Shown in pieces: positions 1 to 9,515 of a stretch of DNA of 64,000 nt. The notes under the pieces were generated by a model. The model saw only the letters and a list, made by a program, of their open reading frames with translations, had not been told where the DNA came from and did not search any database. The position numbers and the translations under genes were made by a program. Source of the stretch: Endozoicomonas arenosclerae (GTDB taxonomy: Bacteria; Pseudomonadota; Gammaproteobacteria; Pseudomonadales; Endozoicomonadaceae); assembly GCF_001562015.1 (NCBI RefSeq), contig NZ_LASA01000121.1:32825-96824 (forward strand), read 5' to 3'. The first letter of the stretch is position 1, and each line of letters opens with the position of its first letter.

Positions 1-600
1 GCCAGCTAATACTGTTTCAAAGGTCTTTGTCATCTCTCTGGCAAGAACGATATAACGATCCTCACCCAGCACTTCCCGAAAATCGGCAAGACTATCAAGA
101 ATACGATGCGTGGACTCATACACAGCCCAGGTATTGGTCATTACACTCAGGGTTTCCAGCTTCTTTTTTCTACCCGAGGATTTAGCGGGCAAAAAGCCTT
201 CAAAATAGAAACGGTCCGTTGCCAAACCACTGACTGACAGTGCAGCTACCAGCGCACAGGCACCCGGTACCGGAACAACTTTAATACCATGCTCCCGAAC
301 CGTCCGAACCAGAATAAAACCGGGATCAGAAATAAGGGGCGTACCGGCATCACTGATCAAAGCGATGGACTCTCCCTGCTCAAGACGAGCCACAAGCGCT
401 TCAGTCTGATGCCTCTCATTATGTTCGTGACAGGGAATCATAGGGGTCTCAATGCCGAAGTGATTGAGAAGCTTCCAGCTGTGTCGGGTATCTTCTGCAG
501 CGATCACAGAAACCTGCTTCAAAACCTGCACAGCTCTCGGCGTCATATCATCGAGATTACCAATGGGTGTTGAAACAACAAAAAGCGTACTTTCAGACAT
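1..600 (-). CDS. rsmI: 16S rRNA (cytidine1402-2'-O)-methyltransferase RsmI (3' end cut by window)
   Basis: This is the N-terminal 200 residues of RsmI, which uses SAM to 2'-O-methylate C1402 in the 16S rRNA decoding centre. The reverse-strand translation starts MSESTLFVVSTPIGNLDDMT and carries the family blocks TPIGNL, AAEDTRHS, ISDAGTPLISDPG and PVPGACA. The reading frame is still open at base 1, so the C-terminus lies outside the window. It is divergent from lpoA across about 200 bp, the usual gammaproteobacterial arrangement. The family call is firm; only the missing C-terminus is unknown. Confidence 0.95.
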   Translation of the reverse strand, partial: MSESTLFVVSTPIGNLDDMTPRAVQVLKQVSVIAAEDTRHSWKLLNHFGIETPMIPCHEHNERHQTEALVARLEQGESIALISDAGTPLISDPGFILVRTVREHGIKVVPVPGACALVAALSVSGLATDRFYFEGFLPAKSSGRKKKLETLSVMTNTWAVYESTHRILDSLADFREVLGEDRYIVLAREMTKTFETVLAG

Positions 601-806
601 ATCCTGCCAGCCAGTCTATCGACTGCGAGAACCACAGCAGCCGAGGGGATTAGAATCAAACAGCCACGAGTTTACTCTTTTCACAGGACTGTTGACAGAA
701 TCCTGAATAATATGATCGTGATTGCATGCCTGCTCAGGCTGACGCACCGCGCCTCTTAAGGTAGAATGTTTCCATCAAAAACAGTTCGGTCGTTGACTCC
801 GATTTT

Positions 807-2705
807 ATGAGCCAGAACCTTTTTATAAGCCAGGGCATCTCCAAGCGCACTCTAGTAACCACCCTGCTGATTAGCGCAGTGCTGGCGGGTTGCTCATCAC
901 AGCCCGGAAAAATTGTCGAGCAGCCTCTACCCGCTGTAGAGTTTGCTCCCGCAGGTACCGACGAGCTACTGGATCGTGCCCAGCGCAGTCCATTCCCAGA
1001 AAGCGCCAGATTAAAAATACAGGCTGCCAATCAACTGATTAGTGGCCAGATGGTTCGCGCACAGACCATTCTCGACAGTTTGAACTACGAAGAGCTACCG
1101 GACGATCTGAAAGCGGAAATGGCGCTTTCAAGAGCAAAAGTCGCTGAACAGGCCGGGCAAAACTGGGAAATCTTCTTCTGGCTCGATCGTGCATCCGTGA
1201 TCAACAGCAGTAATGTTCAGTTACTGGATGCCAGCCATACCCTGAAGGCTCGAGCCTACAATCGCTATAGAGAGTATGTGACTGCACTGGATGAGTGGAG
1301 CATGCTTTCGAATATCAGCGAACTGGACAAGCAACCTGAAAACAGAGATGCCTTTTGGGAAACACTGCTAAACGCTCCGGAAGAGCGCCTGATCACTTTG
1401 GGCAACCAGACCAGCAATGAAACCATGAAAGGCTGGCTTGAACTGGCTCTGGTTTATCGTCCCGGTAAATCCCTGGATCAACAGCTGAATGATTTGAGCG
1501 CCTGGCGCAACCGCTGGCAAAACCATCCGGCCATCACCTACTTGCCGAAGGACATCAGTGCCCTGCAGGTCGCCAGCACCAACCAGCCCGACAAGATCAC
1601 TCTTCTTCTACCTGTCAGCGGCCCCCTGGCCTCTGCCGGAAGAGCGATTCGTGACGGTTTTCTTGCTGCCTACTATCAGAACCTTTCAGACTCTGGCGAA
1701 AACATTCCTGAAGTGACCGTTATGGACACGAATGGAAAGAATGTCATTGAACTGGCCAATGAAGCCAAAAACCAGGGGACAGAGCTTATCATTGGGCCTC
1801 TGGACAAAATCAACGTCAGCCTGCTGAAAGAAAACACACCTGAAGGCGTTACCGTTCTGGCATTGAATACGCTTGAAGACAGCAGCAGCCATAACGCCCA
1901 GAAAGATAGCTTTTTCGAATATGGACTGGCTACCGAAGATGAAGCCAGAGCAGTGGCTCGCCGAGGCATTCTCGACGGCCACCGACGGGTTCTGATTCTT
2001 CGCCCGGAAACTTCCTGGGGAGACAGAGCCACTAACAGCTTTGTCTCCGAATGGACAAGTCTCGGTGGTGAGATAGCGGGCATTTCTGAGTTCAACAGCA
2101 AAACCGAATTCAGCCAACTGGCGGGCCAGGCTCTGTTAGTGGATGAAAGCCAGAAACGTGCCAAAGAATTAAACCGAATTCTCAGAGAAAAGCTGGGCTT
2201 TGAGCCGCGCAGAAGACATGACGTTGATATGATCTACATGCCTTCTAACCCGAAAGAGGCTCGCCAGCTCAAGCCTGCCCTCTCCTATCAGTTTGCAGGC
2301 AAACTCCCGGTTTATGCGACATCCAGCGCTTATTCAGGCAGAGTCAGCCCCAGCAGAGACCAGGACCTGGACAACCTTAGAGTCCCGGTCATGAACTGGT
2401 ACCTGCCAGACAACAAAGGCCACCTTGAGTCCAACATCCGCGCTACCTGGAGCAGCGCCAGAGGCCAATATGGCAGCCTTTACGCCATGGGGGCAGATGC
2501 TTTTACGCTGTACCCACGCCTGCAACAGTTAGCCAGCCTGCCAGGCAGTCGACTGGAAGGGTTAACAGGGCTCCTCAGTATTAACAGTACCCACCATGTT
2601 GAACGGGAACTCTCCTGGCAGGTATTCCGTAATGGCCGGTTAAGACCACTCCCCATCCCCGTACAAGACAAACCCGATGTTCTGGCAGTTAAAGCTGCAC
2701 AATAA
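807..2705 (+). CDS. lpoA: Penicillin-binding protein activator LpoA (outer-membrane lipoprotein)
   Basis: LpoA is an outer-membrane lipoprotein that reaches through peptidoglycan to activate PBP1A. The 632-residue product has a lipoprotein signal with lipobox LAGC (Cys29), a helical TPR-like N-terminal half, and a C-terminal periplasmic-binding-protein-like domain beginning near residue 258 (ITLLLPVSGPLASAGRAIRD). Its length matches the family. It begins at an ATG with no strong Shine-Dalgarno sequence. The 3' end overlaps yraN by 29 bp, which suggests coupled translation. The rsmI/lpoA/yraN/diaA/dolP order is the conserved gammaproteobacterial cluster and supports the assignment. Confidence 0.95.
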   Translation: MSQNLFISQGISKRTLVTTLLISAVLAGCSSQPGKIVEQPLPAVEFAPAGTDELLDRAQRSPFPESARLKIQAANQLISGQMVRAQTILDSLNYEELPDDLKAEMALSRAKVAEQAGQNWEIFFWLDRASVINSSNVQLLDASHTLKARAYNRYREYVTALDEWSMLSNISELDKQPENRDAFWETLLNAPEERLITLGNQTSNETMKGWLELALVYRPGKSLDQQLNDLSAWRNRWQNHPAITYLPKDISALQVASTNQPDKITLLLPVSGPLASAGRAIRDGFLAAYYQNLSDSGENIPEVTVMDTNGKNVIELANEAKNQGTELIIGPLDKINVSLLKENTPEGVTVLALNTLEDSSSHNAQKDSFFEYGLATEDEARAVARRGILDGHRRVLILRPETSWGDRATNSFVSEWTSLGGEIAGISEFNSKTEFSQLAGQALLVDESQKRAKELNRILREKLGFEPRRRHDVDMIYMPSNPKEARQLKPALSYQFAGKLPVYATSSAYSGRVSPSRDQDLDNLRVPVMNWYLPDNKGHLESNIRATWSSARGQYGSLYAMGADAFTLYPRLQQLASLPGSRLEGLTGLLSINSTHHVERELSWQVFRNGRLRPLPIPVQDKPDVLAVKAAQ

Positions 2706-3063
2706 AAGCGGTGCTACTGCTGAAAACCGGGCTTTGAACTATTTCAAAGCCCGGGGCATGAAACTGATCAATAGAAACTATGCCTGCAAAGCAGGAGAAA
2801 TAGATCTGATCATGCTCGACAAAAACGTACTGGTTTTCATTGAAGTACGCCTCAGGTCCTCCTCCCGGTTTGGCTCTGCTGCAGACTCAATTACCCCTGC
2901 CAAACAACACAAATTAAGAAAAGCTGCCCAGCACTTTCTGGTCAGTCATCCGGAACACCAGCAAAGATTTTGCCGCTTTGACGCCCTTTTGTTTAAAAAT
3001 TCATCCGGACAACCTGACGCCAACCCGGAAAAGCCTATAGAATGGCTGCAGAACATTTTTTAA
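2677..3063 (+). CDS. yraN: YraN/UPF0102 family nuclease-like protein
   Basis: This 128-residue protein belongs to the YraN (UPF0102) family, which has a Holliday-junction-resolvase-like restriction-endonuclease fold and no settled biological role. The family signature is visible: GATAENRALNYFKARG near the N-terminus, then AGEIDLIMLD and FIEVRLR, which supply the acidic E-x-D and E-x-R positions of a PD-(D/E)XK-type core. The ATG lies inside the end of lpoA, a 29-bp overlap. The family call is firm; actual nuclease activity is not shown by the sequence. Confidence 0.92.
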   Translation: MFWQLKLHNKSGATAENRALNYFKARGMKLINRNYACKAGEIDLIMLDKNVLVFIEVRLRSSSRFGSAADSITPAKQHKLRKAAQHFLVSHPEHQQRFCRFDALLFKNSSGQPDANPEKPIEWLQNIF

Positions 3064-3313
3064 TGTCAAAAGCCGTAACTTCAAAGAGATAAAGCAATAG
3101 ACAACTGAGTGCGAATAAATTTTGTTAGCCCTCTTGTTCCATTGGGATAAGAAAAGGGAGTAATGAAAAAAAAATCACGGTAAACTATTAGTTCTATTAA
3201 GTGCCTTATCATCCCCTGTATTCAAAAGGCTTTCAGAATTTTCACAATGCCCATAGCGAAAGAAATGTCCATAGCAAAAGAACACTATGGCGGCGAACCA
3301 TTCGGGATTTTGA

Positions 3314-3901
<588 letters not shown>

Positions 3902-3997
3902 TCCGAACGCTGAACAACAACCATTTTTCACCAGGGGTGACGGACGATTCTCTTCACTCATGGACGTTAGACCTATCACCGACCGGGAGATAACAAG

Positions 3998-4570
3998 GTG
4001 AAGCATTTATCCGCTCTGATTTTAACCAGTACACTTCTTCTGCTGGGCGGTTGTGCAACGATTGTCGACTCAGTCAATGAAGACCCGATCAGCATGGACC
4101 CCACAGAACGCTCCTGGGGCAACTGGATAGACGACCAGACTATTGAAACTGTCGCAGCTGTCAACATCAACAAAGCGGATGACCGCTTCAAAGACAGTCG
4201 AGTCAAGATTGTCAGCTTTAACGGCACCGTGTTACTGATTGGTCAGGTTTCCAGCCCTGAATTGAAACGCCTTGCAGAGGAAACCGCCAGAAACGTAGAC
4301 GAAGTTCACAAGGTGTATAACGAGTTAACGATTGGCAGCAATGCCAGCCTTCTGGAGCAAAGTAATGACTCCTGGCTGACCACGAAAGTGAAAGCCAACC
4401 TGATCAAGAGCGAAGAAATTTCAGCGGATCGTATCAAGATCAACACCGAGAAAGGCACTGTTTATCTGATGGGCCTGGCTAATCCTCGACAGGCACAAGT
4501 TGCAGTCGACATCGTAAAGAACACTGGGGGTGTTCAGAAAATAGTAAAAGTCTTTGAATACACCCGCTAA
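3998..4570 (+). CDS. dolP: Outer-membrane lipoprotein DolP (YraP), two BON domains
   Basis: DolP is an outer-membrane lipoprotein with two BON domains that binds anionic phospholipid and supports envelope integrity near the BAM complex. The product has a signal peptide with lipobox LGGC (Cys19) and two tandem BON-like units, about residues 48-115 (ending EVHKVYNEL) and 125-187 (ending GVQKIVKVFEY). The start is a GTG preceded by GGGAGA at good spacing. It closes the lpoA/yraN/diaA/dolP cluster. Length (190 residues) fits the family. Confidence 0.92.
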   Translation: MKHLSALILTSTLLLLGGCATIVDSVNEDPISMDPTERSWGNWIDDQTIETVAAVNINKADDRFKDSRVKIVSFNGTVLLIGQVSSPELKRLAEETARNVDEVHKVYNELTIGSNASLLEQSNDSWLTTKVKANLIKSEEISADRIKINTEKGTVYLMGLANPRQAQVAVDIVKNTGGVQKIVKVFEYTR

Positions 4571-4582
4571 CCCCCCCTTCTC

Positions 4583-4628
4583 CAGCGACGTAAAATCCCA
4601 TTTAAATTAAAAAAATTTTACGTCGCTG
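4583..4628. terminator. Perfect 14-bp inverted repeat downstream of dolP
   Basis: CAGCGACGTAAAAT at 4583-4596 is matched exactly by its reverse complement at 4615-4628, with an 18-nt A/T-rich loop. It begins 12 bp after the dolP stop codon. No run of T follows, so it is either a non-canonical terminator, an mRNA 3'-protecting hairpin, or a protein-binding palindrome. Confidence 0.55.
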
Positions 4629-4694
4629 CACAAACAACCACACCCTTAATAAGTTAAGTAAGATTGCTTACTTATATGCCTGATTGAGATTGAT

Positions 4695-4708
4695 ATGATG
4701 TAAATCAA
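4695..4708 (+). promoter_or_regulatory. FNR/Anr box upstream of grcA
   Basis: ATGATGTAAATCAA differs from the FNR consensus TTGAT-N4-ATCAA at one position. A CATAAG-like -10 element sits at 4727-4732, so the box would be centred near -40 of a start close to 4740. That is the spacing of a class II activated promoter. It agrees with the anaerobic role of grcA. Confidence 0.7.
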
Positions 4709-4789
4709 TTTCTCCATAACCTGCACCATAAGAGACTGACTGCAAGCAGGCAGCCTCCCAGAAACCAGAATCAAAGGTTAAGAAGTACT

Positions 4790-5173
4790 ATGAAAGGCAT
4801 CCAAATCACCTCCAGCGACAACGAAGCTCTGCTCAACTCCATCTGGCTGATCGACGACGCGACTCAAGAAGCTCGTCTGATCTGCGCCAAGGGCGACACA
4901 CTCGAAGAAGACACCGTTATGCCGGTTGAGAAACTGGGCACTTTCGAGAGCCGCGACATTGAGCTGACATTTGAGGAAAAAACCATTCGCGAAGGCGGTC
5001 AGCACCTGAACGTAAACGTTCTGTCCCGCGAAAAGCTGGAAGAAGCTGCAGCGAATCCTGAAAAGTACCCTTCACTGACGATTCGTGTATCCGGTTATGC
5101 TGTTCGCTTCAACTCCCTGACACCAGAACAGCAGCGCGACGTTATTACACGTACTTTCACTAACGAAATGTAA
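4790..5173 (+). CDS. grcA: Autonomous glycyl radical cofactor GrcA (YfiD)
   Basis: GrcA is a small spare part for pyruvate formate-lyase. It carries a glycyl radical domain that replaces the oxygen-damaged C-terminus of PflB. The 127-residue product ends with the diagnostic radical loop [13 protein letters not shown] followed by [12 protein letters not shown], where the Gly of SGYAVRF is the radical site. An FNR-type box about 85 bp upstream fits induction when oxygen falls. The N-terminal half lacks any pfl barrel, so this is the stand-alone form and not a pflB fragment. Confidence 0.96.
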   Translation: MKGIQITSSDNEALLNSIWLIDDATQEARLICAKGDTLEEDTVMPVEKLGTFESRDIELTFEEKTIREGGQHLNVNVLSREKLEEAAANPEKYPSLTIRVSGYAVRFNSLTPEQQRDVITRTFTNEM

Positions 5174-5340
5174 GTGTCGTAATGGGAGGAAGACGCGTGT
5201 TTTCCTCCATCTATTGAAACAAAAATCCATTAAAACCCCCTCCTCCAAATCAGAAAAACCTCCAATACCGTTCTAAAAGATGCCATTCATGACTGCATGA
5301 TTTACTTTTAAAGAAGAACACATCTTTTTAAGAGAAAAGC

Positions 5341-5934
5341 ATGGATCAAAATAAAGAGAAAACGGTTGCGGTGATCGATTGCGCAAGCAAAAAAACACCT
5401 GAAATCCAGGGAGTTCTCTCAGATCTCGGTATCAATTCTGACATCATTGCCTTGAAAGATGCCAACCAACAGTCATTCGATTCAAACAGCGCGATGATCA
5501 TTTCTGGCGGACCCCACCTATTTACAGACAGTCAGGAAAAGAAAAATAGCCTGATGCAACAATTCCAGTTTATACAGAACCTCGCCATTCCAACTCTGGG
5601 TATATGCCTGGGTCATCAGGCCATCGCCCTGACCTTTGGCGGAGACGTCTATCGGGATCATGAAAGAAGAGAGAAAGACAAAATACAGATCCTTAAAAAC
5701 CACCCACTGTTTGAGCAGATCAGTGAAGAATCCGAGTTTGCCGAGGATCATTGTGAAGGCATCAGACCTGGCAGCAATACGACTGTTATCGCCCGGTCAG
5801 AATATTATGAGGTTGAAGCGATTAAAATTGACGATCGCCCCATGCTGGGTGTCCAGTTCCATCCGGAAGTTTCTGGCAAAAATGGCCATCAGCTTATTTC
5901 AAACTTTATAAACTGGGCAGACACACAACCATAG
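5341..5934 (+). CDS. Class I glutamine amidotransferase-like protein
   Basis: The 197-residue protein is a stand-alone class I glutamine amidotransferase domain. The catalytic triad is readable: nucleophile Cys89 in GICLGHQAI, and His174 with Glu176 in VQFHPEVSG. The pattern ISGGPHLF near residue 60 resembles the N-terminal part of the GATase of GMP synthase. It has no synthetase domain and no obvious partner nearby, so the acceptor of the released ammonia is unknown. It could also act as a peptidase-like or gamma-glutamyl hydrolase-type member. Confidence 0.85.
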   Translation: MDQNKEKTVAVIDCASKKTPEIQGVLSDLGINSDIIALKDANQQSFDSNSAMIISGGPHLFTDSQEKKNSLMQQFQFIQNLAIPTLGICLGHQAIALTFGGDVYRDHERREKDKIQILKNHPLFEQISEESEFAEDHCEGIRPGSNTTVIARSEYYEVEAIKIDDRPMLGVQFHPEVSGKNGHQLISNFINWADTQP

Positions 5935-5954
5935 ATTCAGTTCATAAAAATGAA

Positions 5955-5992
5955 GAGGCAGCTTACAAAACCTGTGATTCATCAGCTGCCTC
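5955..5992. terminator. Hairpin between convergent genes
   Basis: GAGGCAGCT at 5955-5963 pairs exactly with AGCTGCCTC at 5984-5992 around a 20-nt loop. It lies between the convergent amidotransferase and rhodanese genes, where a bidirectional terminator is expected. No strong T-run is present on either side. Confidence 0.4.
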
Positions 5993-5998
5993 ACTCCG

Positions 5999-6580
5999 CT
6001 ATTTCGACGTTTCCAATTTCAATCCTTTACCCTGCCAAGCCTCTACACCACCCGGATGACGAAATACATTATGATAGCCAAGGCGAACCGCCCACATGGC
6101 GGCATTATGCCCCCTCTCGCAACGGGTTCTGCCACAGGTGAAGACCAGAACGCGGCCTTCGTTATCACCCAGCAGGCGAATAAAATCTTCTTCCTTTAGT
6201 CCTTCCATAAGAGAGGGGTCCCATCGGTCACTCATAACAATACCTTTGGGAAAGGTGAAATTAACCGCACCCGGAATATGACCTTTGGCATAATCTTGAG
6301 CAGTACGAACATCCACCAACAAAAACGGCTCTTTAGAGTCGATCATTTCTGCCAGTTCACCCGTGGATATCAATGCATAGCCGGACTCATCCGCCTGCCT
6401 GGCCAGGTCAATACTGGTCTGCTCCAGAACAGCTTCTTGCTTATATTTATCACCACATGCAGACAGCGTGAATACGGCTAGAAACAAGCAGATCGAACGC
6501 CATTTTAAAAAGGAAGGCCTGACCAGCCCTATCGAGCTTTCCATGACAGATGCTTCACCCCTGATGGTCACATTCAACAA
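5999..6580 (-). CDS. Rhodanese-like domain lipoprotein
   Basis: The 193-residue product has a hydrophobic segment ending in a lipobox-like LSAC (about residue 42) followed by a rhodanese domain. The domain shows LLVDVRTAQDYAKGHIPGAVNF and the active-site loop VFTCGRTRCERGHNAA, with the persulfide-carrying Cys in the expected place. It is probably a lipid-anchored periplasmic sulfurtransferase. The first ATG gives a long leader before the hydrophobic stretch. The second ATG (base 6547, MESSIG) is an equally possible start. No partner gene points to a specific substrate. Confidence 0.85.
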   Translation of the reverse strand: MLNVTIRGEASVMESSIGLVRPSFLKWRSICLFLAVFTLSACGDKYKQEAVLEQTSIDLARQADESGYALISTGELAEMIDSKEPFLLVDVRTAQDYAKGHIPGAVNFTFPKGIVMSDRWDPSLMEGLKEEDFIRLLGDNEGRVLVFTCGRTRCERGHNAAMWAVRLGYHNVFRHPGGVEAWQGKGLKLETSK

Positions 6581-6634
6581 TCAACACCCGGATCTGGAAA
6601 AACTGAATCCGAATCTCCGCAGACTGTAACAGTC

Positions 6635-6847
6635 TTATTTTTCATGAATTTCGAGCACTTCTTCGCCATTCACACTGGCTTCAAACCCATCCAGAGTTTC
6701 ATATTCATAAAAGCCGTCACTGTTCATATGAGGGGTATCTTTTGTCGTGATAGAACGACCATCTTTAAGGGTGATAATGTGAGGGCTGGAGCACCCCATC
6801 AGGAGAACCGTAACCGCGAGAGCCAGAACCAGATTAATACGCTTCAT
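6635..6847 (-). CDS. Small YgdI/YgdR-type lipoprotein (DUF903-like)
   Basis: The start at 6847 is chosen because AGGAGTG lies a proper distance upstream; an upstream in-frame Met run has no such support. The 70-residue product begins MKRINLVLALAVTVLLMGCS, a lipoprotein signal with lipobox LMGC, followed by IITLKDGRSITTKDTP. That pattern matches the YgdI/YgdR family of small SH3-like lipoproteins of unknown function. It is transcribed alone or with the rhodanese gene downstream. Confidence 0.88.
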   Translation of the reverse strand: MKRINLVLALAVTVLLMGCSSPHIITLKDGRSITTKDTPHMNSDGFYEYETLDGFEASVNGEEVLEIHEK

Positions 6848-7015
6848 AAAACACTCCTGTACAACCATCATCACAGCTTAGAAAAGGATCTCCGCTCTGC
6901 AACCAAAAACAGGCATTTTTCCCTTCTGGAACGCGAATTCAGTTTATGTATTGGAGTGAGCTGGCAGGGGGAAGGAACAGGCTGGAGATCAGATCGCCAG
7001 CCTTCTTAAACAGGA

Positions 7016-7618
7016 TTACATACCGTTTCTGAAAGTCTTGTGATCAATCACACCACTTTCCCGAGCACCTTTCAGACCCACTGCATATTCCTTGAGAACG
7101 GAAAGACTGTAATCCATGCGCTCCTGCATATGCTGATCCGCCTCGGCATCTTCACCTGTCATAACAGAAGCCGCCTGGCGAACAATCAAATGATCAGGAA
7201 TATAACAAAGCCTGCAATTCTTATAGCTGCTTGAACGCAGCTCCACGACCGGATAAGAACCGCCCTGTCCTGCAGATACAGCCGTAATCAAACCAGGCTT
7301 ATGCCCCAGCTGGGCAGCACCAAAAATCAGGAAAAAGTTTTTCAGACCTGAGGGAACCATACCATTCCACTCCGGAGCCACTACAACAATGGCATCACTG
7401 GCATTCAATGTAGCCCTCCACGGAGCCAGAAGCGTTTTCCATTCTTCATTACCAGACCAGATGGACTCATCCCATAAAGGCAGTGGATTCTCAGCCAGGT
7501 CAAGAATATCGACCTGATCGAAAAGACCCAAAGTCTCAGCACGCTCCTTCAATACATGACTGATGCGAGTACTCTGGGAATCCTTTCGGTGGCTTCCACT
7601 GATAATTGTCAGGTTCAT
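7016..7618 (-). CDS. NADPH-dependent FMN reductase family protein
   Basis: The 200-residue protein has the flavodoxin-like FMN-reductase fold. The phosphate-binding loop GSHRKDSQSTRIS is at the N-terminus, and the flavin-contacting motif PEWNGMVPSGLKNFF is near residue 83. Members reduce FMN, quinones or azo compounds with NAD(P)H. The substrate here cannot be read from the sequence or the neighbours. The ATG start is well placed. Confidence 0.88.
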   Translation of the reverse strand: MNLTIISGSHRKDSQSTRISHVLKERAETLGLFDQVDILDLAENPLPLWDESIWSGNEEWKTLLAPWRATLNASDAIVVVAPEWNGMVPSGLKNFFLIFGAAQLGHKPGLITAVSAGQGGSYPVVELRSSSYKNCRLCYIPDHLIVRQAASVMTGEDAEADQHMQERMDYSLSVLKEYAVGLKGARESGVIDHKTFRNGM

Positions 7619-7830
7619 CAGGACCTCTTATTAAAATTCTGGTGTGTAGAAAGACAGGGAGATGATAACCAAGACTCAGCAATGATGCGAAGCTTCCCCA
7701 TCCCAATTTGAGGATAAACAGGCCACTAAAACTTATGAATAAGCCTCTGAAAGCATAATCCAATACAGTTTCAGTATTATCATAAAAAACAATTATTTTC
7801 CGAAAGAACCTTTCAATAAAAGCAGAGCAA

Positions 7831-7860
7831 AAAAAACCGCCAAAGGTGGCGGTTTTTTTT
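7831..7860. terminator. Bidirectional rho-independent terminator
   Basis: A stem ACCGCCA/TGGCGGT with loop AAGG is flanked by an A-run on the left and a T-run on the right, so it can stop transcription in both directions. It lies 30 bp beyond the sspB stop codon and most likely ends the sspAB transcript. Confidence 0.9.
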
Positions 7861-7889
7861 GCAGCAGATACAAGCAGGGCAAATCGACC

Positions 7890-8363
7890 TTACTTAACCA
7901 CCTTCAGGTGCGGTCTGCCACCAGGCTTGCGAGGAGGCTTCTCAGTCTCTTCGTCTTTTGCAGCTGGTGCTTCCTGCGGCTGAGGCTCAGGATCAGAAAC
8001 GGCTTCCAGCTCAAAGTGTGGAGACACTTCTTCTTCGACCTCTGCAAAAGGCTCAACTTCAAACACCATGCCCTGACCATTTTCGCGGGCATAGATCGCC
8101 ATCAGCGCTTCGACAGGTACTACAATCGTCAAAGCCTCACCGCCAAAACGACCGTCAAAGGTAATCACATCATTTCCCATATGCATGGCTCTCACCGCAG
8201 CAGGGGAAATATTGAGGACTATCTGGCCATCCTTAACGTATTCTCTGGGTACTTCAACCCCATTCCGGGCGGCATCAACCAGAATGTAAGGGGTGCAGTC
8301 ATTTTCAAGAATCCAGTCATACAGAGCTCTGGCAATGTAAGGGCGACTGCTGGTCATCGTCAT
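7890..8363 (-). CDS. sspB: ClpXP protease specificity-enhancing factor SspB
   Basis: SspB is the adaptor that binds the ssrA tag and delivers stalled-ribosome products to ClpXP. The 157-residue product has the conserved dimeric domain (RPYIARALYDWILEND, PREYVKDGQIVLNIS, FDGRFGG). A flexible acidic and proline-rich linker follows, and a basic C-terminal tail ends GGRPHLKVVK, the ClpX-docking XB motif. It lies downstream of sspA on the same strand. The 250-bp gap between them is longer than usual. Confidence 0.95.
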   Translation of the reverse strand: MTMTSSRPYIARALYDWILENDCTPYILVDAARNGVEVPREYVKDGQIVLNISPAAVRAMHMGNDVITFDGRFGGEALTIVVPVEALMAIYARENGQGMVFEVEPFAEVEEEVSPHFELEAVSDPEPQPQEAPAAKDEETEKPPRKPGGRPHLKVVK

Positions 8364-8611
8364 AATCTGTCTCCATCCAGGCTAACTTCCGATGGCTGTT
8401 TGACCCTGAGTCAACTCATCCTTTTCAGCCATCAATAACCACTATAGAAGAAGCCATTCATCTCAAGGGAAGAGAGAAGACACTTCTCATTCGCTAAGGT
8501 ACTCGACCGTAAAAATGACTTCACACCCAGTGTAAAGTCACTTTCTTAGCTCATGGCTGTTTAGCCAGATTCTTCAGCCCTGACAGACTGGCTGTCAGGG
8601 TCCGTCTCAAA

Positions 8612-9247
8612 TCAAAGAGTGTCACGCATCTCTTTTTCAATTTCAGACAGGCTTTCCTTGAAAGATTCACGCTCGAACAGACGTTCAGCATAATCCAGAA
8701 TGGCCTGTCCCTGCTTGGGCAGCTCAATTCCCATAGCCGGCAGTCTCCAGAGGATAGGAGCTACACAGCAATCGACCAGAGTGAACTCTTCACTCATGAA
8801 GAAAGGCTTTTCAGCAAAAATGGGCGCCACAGACAGCAGGCTTTCACGCAGTTCTTTACGAGCGCGGGCAGCCGGTGTTTCTTTGGTTTTTGGATCCATA
8901 ATGGTGTCCACCAGACTGCACCAGTCTTTCTGAATGCGATGCATCATCAGACGGCTCTGGGCACGGCTGACTGGATAAACAGGCAGCAGTGGCGGATGAG
9001 GAAAACGCTCATCCAGGTATTCCATCATTACGCTGGGCTCGTACAGCACCAGTTCGCGATCGACCAAAGTTGGAAGACTATTGTACGGGTTGAGATCAGA
9101 CAGTTCCTGAGGCAGATTTTCAGGACTGGCATCCTGTATATCCACCGCAACCCCTTTTTCGGCCAGAACAATACGAACCCTGTGACAGTAGTGGTCAGAT
9201 GGATCCGAGAAAAAAATCATGGATGACTTTTTGGCAACTACAGCCAT
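8612..9247 (-). CDS. sspA: Stringent starvation protein A SspA
   Basis: SspA is a glutathione-transferase-fold protein that binds RNA polymerase during starvation and does not act as an enzyme. The product shows the thioredoxin-like N-terminal part with [25 protein letters not shown] and [13 protein letters not shown], then the all-helical C-terminal domain with MHRIQKDW. The start MAVVAKKS at 9247 matches the E. coli start MAVAANKRS. An in-frame ATG six codons upstream is less likely. The usual upstream rpsI/rplM and petABC genes are absent, because metQ follows instead. Confidence 0.95.
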   Translation of the reverse strand: MAVVAKKSSMIFFSDPSDHYCHRVRIVLAEKGVAVDIQDASPENLPQELSDLNPYNSLPTLVDRELVLYEPSVMMEYLDERFPHPPLLPVYPVSRAQSRLMMHRIQKDWCSLVDTIMDPKTKETPAARARKELRESLLSVAPIFAEKPFFMSEEFTLVDCCVAPILWRLPAMGIELPKQGQAILDYAERLFERESFKESLSEIEKEMRDTL

Positions 9248-9470
9248 GAAGTACCCCCGCCTCATGCAAAGGAAATGAGCTCCCGACGAATCAGTCCACT
9301 CATTCGATCCACTATTCGGATGAGTAACGCTGACCTAACGGGCCGACACAAGAAAATAACGGGTTATCTTAGCAAACTTTACACCCTGCGGAATAGGTGG
9401 CTTGCAAACTTTCGTTCATTTACTGCTTGAAAAACCCGAAAAAATCAGTCAGCAAATGCACTGAATATAA

Positions 9471-9499
9471 AAAAACCCGCCTGAATCAAGCGGGTTTTT
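9471..9499. terminator. Rho-independent terminator after metQ
   Basis: AAAAACCCGC and GCGGGTTTTT form a 10-bp stem around a 9-nt loop, with an A-run upstream and a T-run downstream. It lies 17 bp past the metQ stop codon and ends the metNIQ operon. It could also stop read-through in the other direction. Confidence 0.9.
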
Positions 9500-9515
9500 C
9501 ATCAAAAGTAACGGT

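Noticed and set aside
1676..2164. 162-codon reverse ORF inside lpoA
   Set aside because: It is an antisense frame of lpoA, Ser/Arg-rich and without motifs.
7536..7763. 75-codon reverse ORF upstream of the FMN reductase
   Set aside because: It overlaps the start of the FMN reductase gene in another frame and has no recognisable domain or good start.
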